Source: an uncultured Eubacteriales bacterium
GTDB lineage: Bacteria > Bacillota > Clostridia > Oscillospirales > QAMX01
DNA length: 10,087 nt
Direction: 5' to 3'
Assembly: GCA_900551265.1 (NCBI GenBank)
Contig: URVL01000076.1
Span: forward strand, 1-10,087
Below are positions 6,532 to 10,087 of this stretch, in pieces. The position numbers and the translations under genes were made by a program. The notes below the pieces were generated by a model. The model ran no database searches. It was given only the letters and a program-made list of their open reading frames with translations, and was not told the DNA's origin. Position 1 is the first letter of the stretch. Each line of letters opens with the position of its first letter.

Positions 6532-7500
6532 TCAATAGGCGATGCGCAATGCCGCATGATACATATCCTCATGGAAATCCTTTGGCAGCGCGAGCGCTTC
6601 CTCGATATCCATATCGGAAATCACGTTGCTGTGATAGCACACAACGCGGTTTGACTTTCCTGCGAGCAGGGCGTCCACTGCATGACAGCCCATACGCGTG
6701 GCCGTGACGCGGTCGCGTGCCGACGGCGTGCCGCCGCGCTGAATATGTCCAAGCGTTGTCTCGCGCGTTTCAATGCCGGTGTGCTCGCGGATGGCGAGGG
6801 CCAGCTCGTGTGCCTTACCGACGCCCTCGGCCAGCACGATGATGTGGTGATGACGGCCGTGAATGCGGCCCATACGGATTTTTTCGTAAATATCCTCCGG
6901 GTTTGTCGGCCGCTCCGGAATGATGATGGCGCTTGCGCCGACGGCAATGCCGACATACATGGCGAGATTGCCGGAATTGTTGCCCATGACCTCGACAACA
7001 GAGCAGCGTTCATGGGACTGCATCGTGTCACGCAGCTTGTCAATCGCCTCGACGGCGGTGTTTGACGCGGTATCAAAGCCAATGGTGTAGTGCGTGCACT
7101 GGATATCGTTATCGATGGTTGCGGGGATGCCGATGGTCGGCACGCCAAGCCTGGCCAGATCACGCGCGCCGCGGAACGTTCCGTCGCCGCCGATGGCGAC
7201 GAGGCCCTGAATGCCGAGGTATTTACAGGTATCGGCGCCGCGCTGCACACCCTCCGGCGTGCGGAACTCGTCGCAGCGCGCCGTGTAGAGCATGGTGCCG
7301 CCTTTGACCTGAATACCGTCTACACTGCGGGCGTCCATTTCCACAACGTCGCTGTTTATCAAACCGTTATAACCGCGGTAGATACCAAGGCAGGAGATAT
7401 TCTGACTGATGGCCGTACGGACAATCGCACGGATTGCGGCGTTCATGCCGGGCGCGTCGCCGCCGCTTGTGAGGATTCCTATTCTTCTGATATCGGACAT
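6532..7500 (-). CDS. pfkA: ATP-dependent 6-phosphofructokinase
   Basis: This enzyme phosphorylates fructose 6-phosphate to fructose 1,6-bisphosphate, the committed step of glycolysis; it is cytosolic and normally tetrameric. The 322 residues fit the bacterial PfkA length (320 in E. coli) and align with it at an offset of +3. Visible motifs are LTSGGDAPGMNAAIRA (11-26), GGDGT (104-108; Gly rather than Asp before Thr marks ATP as donor, not pyrophosphate), TIDND (128-132) with the catalytic Asp130, Arg165, Arg246, Glu225, and GHIQRGG (251-257) with His252 and Arg255 for sugar phosphate binding. Oddity: the MGR motif reads MGN, followed by NSGNLAMY. The ATG at 7500 follows GGAGCGAGG; an ATG at 7515 overlaps that site and is rejected. 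It is a single-gene unit, divergent from nth. Confidence 0.95.
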   Translation of the reverse strand: MSDIRRIGILTSGGDAPGMNAAIRAIVRTAISQNISCLGIYRGYNGLINSDVVEMDARSVDGIQVKGGTMLYTARCDEFRTPEGVQRGADTCKYLGIQGLVAIGGDGTFRGARDLARLGVPTIGIPATIDNDIQCTHYTIGFDTASNTAVEAIDKLRDTMQSHERCSVVEVMGNNSGNLAMYVGIAVGASAIIIPERPTNPEDIYEKIRMGRIHGRHHHIIVLAEGVGKAHELALAIREHTGIETRETTLGHIQRGGTPSARDRVTATRMGCHAVDALLAGKSNRVVCYHSNVISDMDIEEALALPKDFHEDMYHAALRIAY

Positions 7501-7533
7501 AATACCTCGCTCCATTTCATTTGGGATAGTTTT

Positions 7534-7561
7534 ATTTTATCAGTTTTCATCATAATTGCAA
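7534..7561 (-). promoter_or_regulatory. Predicted pfkA promoter with extended -10
   Basis: On the minus strand TTGCAA (7561-7556) is followed after 16 bases by TAAAAT (7539-7534), which is preceded by TGA and so forms a TGN extended -10. The start would be near 7527, with a leader of about 27 bases. Confidence 0.5.
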
Positions 7562-7597
7562 TATTCAAAAACACGAAAACAATCGAAGCGGGGCAAC

Positions 7598-7626
7598 TTG
7601 AATTCAACGATACGCTGTGTTAAGAT
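7598..7626 (+). promoter_or_regulatory. Predicted promoter of nth-truB-ribF
   Basis: TTGAAT (7598-7603) and TAAGAT (7621-7626) are 17 bases apart, with TGT directly before the -10 (TGN extension). Each box matches 4 of 6 consensus positions. Transcription from about 7633 would give a short leader ahead of GAGGGA and the nth ATG at 7650. Confidence 0.45.
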
Positions 7627-7649
7627 ACATAAAGAAATGAGGGATACGG

Positions 7650-8294
7650 ATGACAGAAAAAACTGACGAAAGAGTTGCGCAGATCATTGAAATTTTAGAG
7701 GGCCTTTACCCCATTCCCGTCTGCTCGCTGGATTATGAGCATGCCTACGAGCTGCTTTTCTCCGCGCGACTGGCCGCACAGTGTACGGATGCGCGCGTGA
7801 ATACGGTCACGCCGGCGCTGTTTGCCAGATATCCGACGCTGGAGGCGTTTGCCGGGGCGGATGTTGCAGACGTGGAGGCAATCATCCATCCCTGCGGATT
7901 TTTCCGCTCGAAGGCGCGCGACATTGTGGCGTGCGCAAATAAGCTTCTGACGGAATACGGCGGACGGCTTCCGGATACGGTGGAGGAGCTGGTGAAGCTC
8001 CCGGGCGTCGGGCGCAAGACGGCGAACCTCATTGTGGGCGATGTGTTCCACAAGCCCGCCATTGTGACGGATACGCACTGCATCCGCATTGCGAACCGTC
8101 TGGGCCTGTGCCATACGAAAGAGCCGGTCAAGGTGGAACGCGCCCTTTGGGAAATCATCCCGCCGGAGAAGGGTTCGGACTTCTGCCATCGCCTGGTGCT
8201 CTTTGGACGGGATATCTGCACGGCGCGTGCGCCGCGCTGCGGCGATTGCCCGCTGGCCTCGCTCTGTGCGGAAAGGTCCGGCGCAAATGAGTAA
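7650..8294 (+). CDS. nth: Endonuclease III (DNA glycosylase/AP lyase)
   Basis: This enzyme removes oxidised pyrimidines from DNA and cuts the resulting abasic site, starting base excision repair. The 214 residues align with E. coli Nth (211) at an offset of +3. The helix-hairpin-helix LPGVGRKTA (118-126) carries the Schiff-base Lys123, and VTDTHCIRIANR carries the catalytic Asp141. The iron-sulfur cluster motif C-x6-C-x2-C-x5-C is intact at Cys190, 197, 200 and 206. GAGGGA lies about 5 bases before the ATG. The gene starts the plus-strand operon and its end overlaps truB by 8 bases. No missing residue or truncation was seen. Confidence 0.96.
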   Translation: MTEKTDERVAQIIEILEGLYPIPVCSLDYEHAYELLFSARLAAQCTDARVNTVTPALFARYPTLEAFAGADVADVEAIIHPCGFFRSKARDIVACANKLLTEYGGRLPDTVEELVKLPGVGRKTANLIVGDVFHKPAIVTDTHCIRIANRLGLCHTKEPVKVERALWEIIPPEKGSDFCHRLVLFGRDICTARAPRCGDCPLASLCAERSGANE

Positions 8295-9156
8295 CGGCAT
8301 TTATATTATCGATAAGCCCGAGGGCATGACGTCTCACGATGTGGTGTCGCGGATGCGGCGTCTTTTGAATCAGAAACGCGTTGGGCACGGCGGGACGCTT
8401 GACCCAATGGCAACGGGCGTGCTGCCCATTTTTGCCGGGCGCAGCACGCATGCGGCCGGATTTGTACAGGAGGGCGGAAAGCTCTATGCGGCGCGGATGC
8501 GCCTGGGCGTCATAACAGATACGCAGGATACGACGGGCGCCGTGCTGGAAACACGCCCGGTGACGTGTACGCGGGCGCAGGTGGAAGCTGTGCTGGCGCG
8601 CTTCACCGGCGAGATGGAGCAAATTCCGCCGATGTATTCGGCGGTGTCCGTCGGCGGCGTGCGGCTTTATCAGCTTGCGCGCCGGGGCATGGAGGTCGAA
8701 CGTGCGCCGCGCCGCGTGACGGTGGAGAGCCTGACGCTCGGCGAGTCTGCCGGCGATCAGGAATATGAACTTTTGATCGCGTGCTCAAAGGGACTTTATG
8801 TCCGCACGCTGATTGCAGATATTGGAGAGGCGCTGGGCTGCGGCGCGGCGATGTCCGCCCTGCGGCGGCTGCGCGCGGGCGGGTTCTCTATCGAGGACGC
8901 CATCACGCTGGAACAGGCGGCCGCGCTTGCGGAGTCCGGGCGGCTGGAAGAGGCTGCCCTGTGCGCGGACGTGCTTTTCACAGAACTGCCCGCACTCCGT
9001 CTTACCGCGCAGGGCGAACGCGCCGTCAAAAACGGCGCGCCGCAGCGCACCGCACAAAAGGACGGCCCCTGCCGCCTTTACGGTCCGGACGGGACGTTTT
9101 TGGGGTTGGGAATGGTGGCAGACGGGCAGGCGCGAATCAGGAAATCATTTTACTAA
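8287..9156 (+). CDS. truB: tRNA pseudouridine(55) synthase
   Basis: TruB converts U55 in the T-loop of most tRNAs to pseudouridine and also helps tRNA fold. The protein has 289 residues. The catalytic motif HGGTLDPMATGVLP (34-47) holds the nucleophile Asp39. Other family motifs are GIYIIDKPEGMTSHDVV at the N-terminus, KLYAARMRLGVITDTQDTTG, QIPPMYSAVSVGGVRLYQLA, and CSKGLYVRTLIADIGEALGC. A C-terminal PUA-like tail follows. The start ATG lies inside the end of nth (ATGAGTAA, 8-base overlap), so translation is probably coupled; AAAGG lies 11 bases upstream. In many Firmicutes truB follows rbfA in the nusA-infB cluster, whereas here nth is upstream. ribF follows after 17 bases. Confidence 0.96.
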   Translation: MSNGIYIIDKPEGMTSHDVVSRMRRLLNQKRVGHGGTLDPMATGVLPIFAGRSTHAAGFVQEGGKLYAARMRLGVITDTQDTTGAVLETRPVTCTRAQVEAVLARFTGEMEQIPPMYSAVSVGGVRLYQLARRGMEVERAPRRVTVESLTLGESAGDQEYELLIACSKGLYVRTLIADIGEALGCGAAMSALRRLRAGGFSIEDAITLEQAAALAESGRLEEAALCADVLFTELPALRLTAQGERAVKNGAPQRTAQKDGPCRLYGPDGTFLGLGMVADGQARIRKSFY

Positions 9157-9173
9157 AACAGGTGGTAGGCAGT

Positions 9174-10052
9174 ATGAGAAAACCATGTGCCGCCGCGCTG
9201 GGCTTCTTTGACGGCGTCCACGCGGCGCATATGCGCGTGCTGCGCGCCGCAGCATCCTACGCCGCGGCGCACGGCATGGAACCGGTGGCGGTCACGTTCG
9301 ACCGTTCGCCGAAGGCGTTCGTCACCGGCGTGGATACGCCGCTGATTTGTACGGCGCAGGAGCGCGCGCGCATCATGCGCGAGGAGGCGGGTATGGCCCG
9401 CGTGGTATCGCTCCCGTTTGACGAGACCATGCGCGATATGCCGGCGCGCGCGTTTGTCGAGGAGATCGTGCTGGGCTCGCTCGGCGCGGGTTACTGCGCG
9501 GCGGGATATGATTATCGCTTCGGCGCCGGCGGCGCCGGAGACGCGGCGCTGCTGCAAAGGATTTGTGCGGCGCATGGCGTTCCGTGCGAGATTCTGGGCT
9601 GTCTTTCGGACGGGAGCGGGAAAATCAGTTCGACGCGGATCCGCGCCCTGATCGCAGCAGGCGGCGTGGAAGAGGCGGCCGCGCTTATGGGCCGTCCGTT
9701 TTCGCTCTGTGGGGAGGTCATCCACGGCAAAGCGCTGGGACGTACGCTGGGGTTCCCCACCATGAATATTGCGGTCCCGGCGGAACTGGTGCTTCCGGCC
9801 GCCGGCGTATATGTTTGCCGCGTACTGGTCGAGGGCGCCTGGCGGCACGCTGTGTGCAACATTGCGCACGGTGAACGGCCATTATGTGAAGTGCACGCAT
9901 TTGATTACGGCGGGGATGCCTATGGGCTGACCATCCGCGTAGAACTTCTCCGCTTTGTGCGGCCCATGCGGCGCTTTCCATCGCTGGAGGCGCTGACACA
10001 GCAGGTAGATTGCGACAAAAAATTGGCGCGAAATTGGTTTTCTTCACGGTGA
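9174..10052 (+). CDS. ribF: Bifunctional riboflavin kinase/FAD synthetase, slightly divergent
   Basis: RibF makes FMN from riboflavin (C-terminal kinase) and FAD from FMN (N-terminal adenylyltransferase). The 292 residues are slightly short for the family. The N-terminal domain has ALGFFDGVHAAH (8-19, where the usual HxGH reads HAAH), GYDYRFGAGGAGD (111-123) and ISSTRIR (151-157). The kinase domain begins near 172 with GRPFSLCGEVIHGKALGR, then GFPTMN (193-198, usually GFPTAN), CNIAHGERPLCEVHAFDYGG with the likely catalytic Glu239, and VRPMRRFPSLEALTQQVDCD. The stretch between NIA and EVH lacks the usual RPT motif and several residues. The ATG at 9174 follows AGGTGG/GGTAGG; the reading frame continues upstream inside truB, but homology starts here. 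It is last in nth-truB-ribF; the truB-ribF pairing is widespread. Confidence 0.93.
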   Translation: MRKPCAAALGFFDGVHAAHMRVLRAAASYAAAHGMEPVAVTFDRSPKAFVTGVDTPLICTAQERARIMREEAGMARVVSLPFDETMRDMPARAFVEEIVLGSLGAGYCAAGYDYRFGAGGAGDAALLQRICAAHGVPCEILGCLSDGSGKISSTRIRALIAAGGVEEAAALMGRPFSLCGEVIHGKALGRTLGFPTMNIAVPAELVLPAAGVYVCRVLVEGAWRHAVCNIAHGERPLCEVHAFDYGGDAYGLTIRVELLRFVRPMRRFPSLEALTQQVDCDKKLARNWFSSR

Positions 10053-10067
10053 CGCCCCTTTTTTTGC
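10025..10067 (+). terminator. Weak terminator candidate after ribF
   Basis: GGCG (10025-10028) can pair with CGCC (10053-10056) around smaller stems (GAAA/TTTC, TCA/TGA), followed by CC and seven T residues. A second T-run follows at 10071-10075. The main stem is only four pairs and overlaps the end of ribF, and the window ends soon after, so this is tentative. Confidence 0.3.
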
Positions 10068-10087
10068 GGCTTTTTGTGGCAGTTTTT

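Noticed and set aside
6367..6654. Plus-strand open frame of 95 codons spanning the lysR-pfkA gap
   Set aside because: It starts at a TTG without a ribosome binding site, runs through the terminator hairpins and then antisense into pfkA.
7598..7607. Palindrome TTGAATTCAA in front of nth
   Set aside because: A 10-bp AT-rich palindrome that includes the -35 box is easily expected by chance, and no further copy or flanking symmetry was seen.
8781..9173. Upstream in-frame extension of ribF, overlapping truB
   Set aside because: The extension is a frame-shifted reading of truB codons; RibF homology begins right after the ATG at 9174, which has its own ribosome binding site.
9157..9173. FMN riboswitch ahead of ribF
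   Set aside because: Only 17 bases separate truB and ribF, far too few for an RFN element, and nothing similar is seen upstream of nth.
1..10087. CRISPR array, tRNA, rRNA, insertion sequence, prophage or toxin-antitoxin genes
   Set aside because: No regularly spaced repeats, cloverleaf or rRNA-like segments, transposase or integrase motifs, or small paired genes were seen; nearly all sequence is covered by recognised chromosomal genes.

Overview
The window reads as ordinary chromosome from an anaerobic, fermentative, moderately GC-rich Firmicute of class Clostridia. This rests on an AdhE start beside the redox repressor Rex, strong AAGGAGG-type ribosome binding sites, a marR/ABC/ABC exporter cassette of a kind common in gut Clostridia, and the style of the PfkA, TruB and RibF proteins. 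The species cannot be named from the sequence alone. No phage, insertion sequence, CRISPR array, tRNA or rRNA was seen.

Layout from left to right. (1) Positions 1-1128, minus strand: a rex-adhE operon. rex comes first, with adhE 20 bases behind it and cut off by the left edge of the window. A good sigma-A-like promoter lies upstream of rex, and a partial Rex operator overlaps its -35 box, so Rex probably controls itself and adhE according to NADH/NAD+. (2) Positions 1125-1210: a perfect 16-bp inverted repeat made of two copies of the palindrome ATATCGATAT, next to a separate intrinsic terminator that closes the operon to its right. (3) Positions 1210-5402, minus strand: marR-ABC-ABC, translationally coupled through 4-base and 1-base overlaps. 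The two ABC half-transporters carry complementary departures from the canonical ATPase motifs, as expected for a heterodimeric exporter with one degenerate ATP site. (4) Positions 5392-6339, plus strand: a LysR-family regulator whose promoter overlaps the divergent marR promoter. (5) Positions 6340-6531: a short non-coding gap between convergent genes, with a likely two-way terminator. (6) Positions 6532-7500, minus strand: pfkA, the glycolytic 6-phosphofructokinase. (7) Positions 7598-10052, plus strand: nth-truB-ribF (DNA repair, tRNA modification, flavin cofactor synthesis), with an 8-base nth/truB overlap and 17 bases between truB and ribF.

The genes join into three themes: fermentative redox control and glycolysis (rex-adhE, pfkA), inducible export of toxic compounds (marR-ABC-ABC, perhaps influenced by the LysR protein), and housekeeping (nth-truB-ribF). 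I found no convincing undescribed system. The items most worth a second look are the tandem palindrome upstream of rex, the repeat-containing leader of marR, the non-canonical MGN motif in PfkA, and the shortened kinase-domain loop in RibF.
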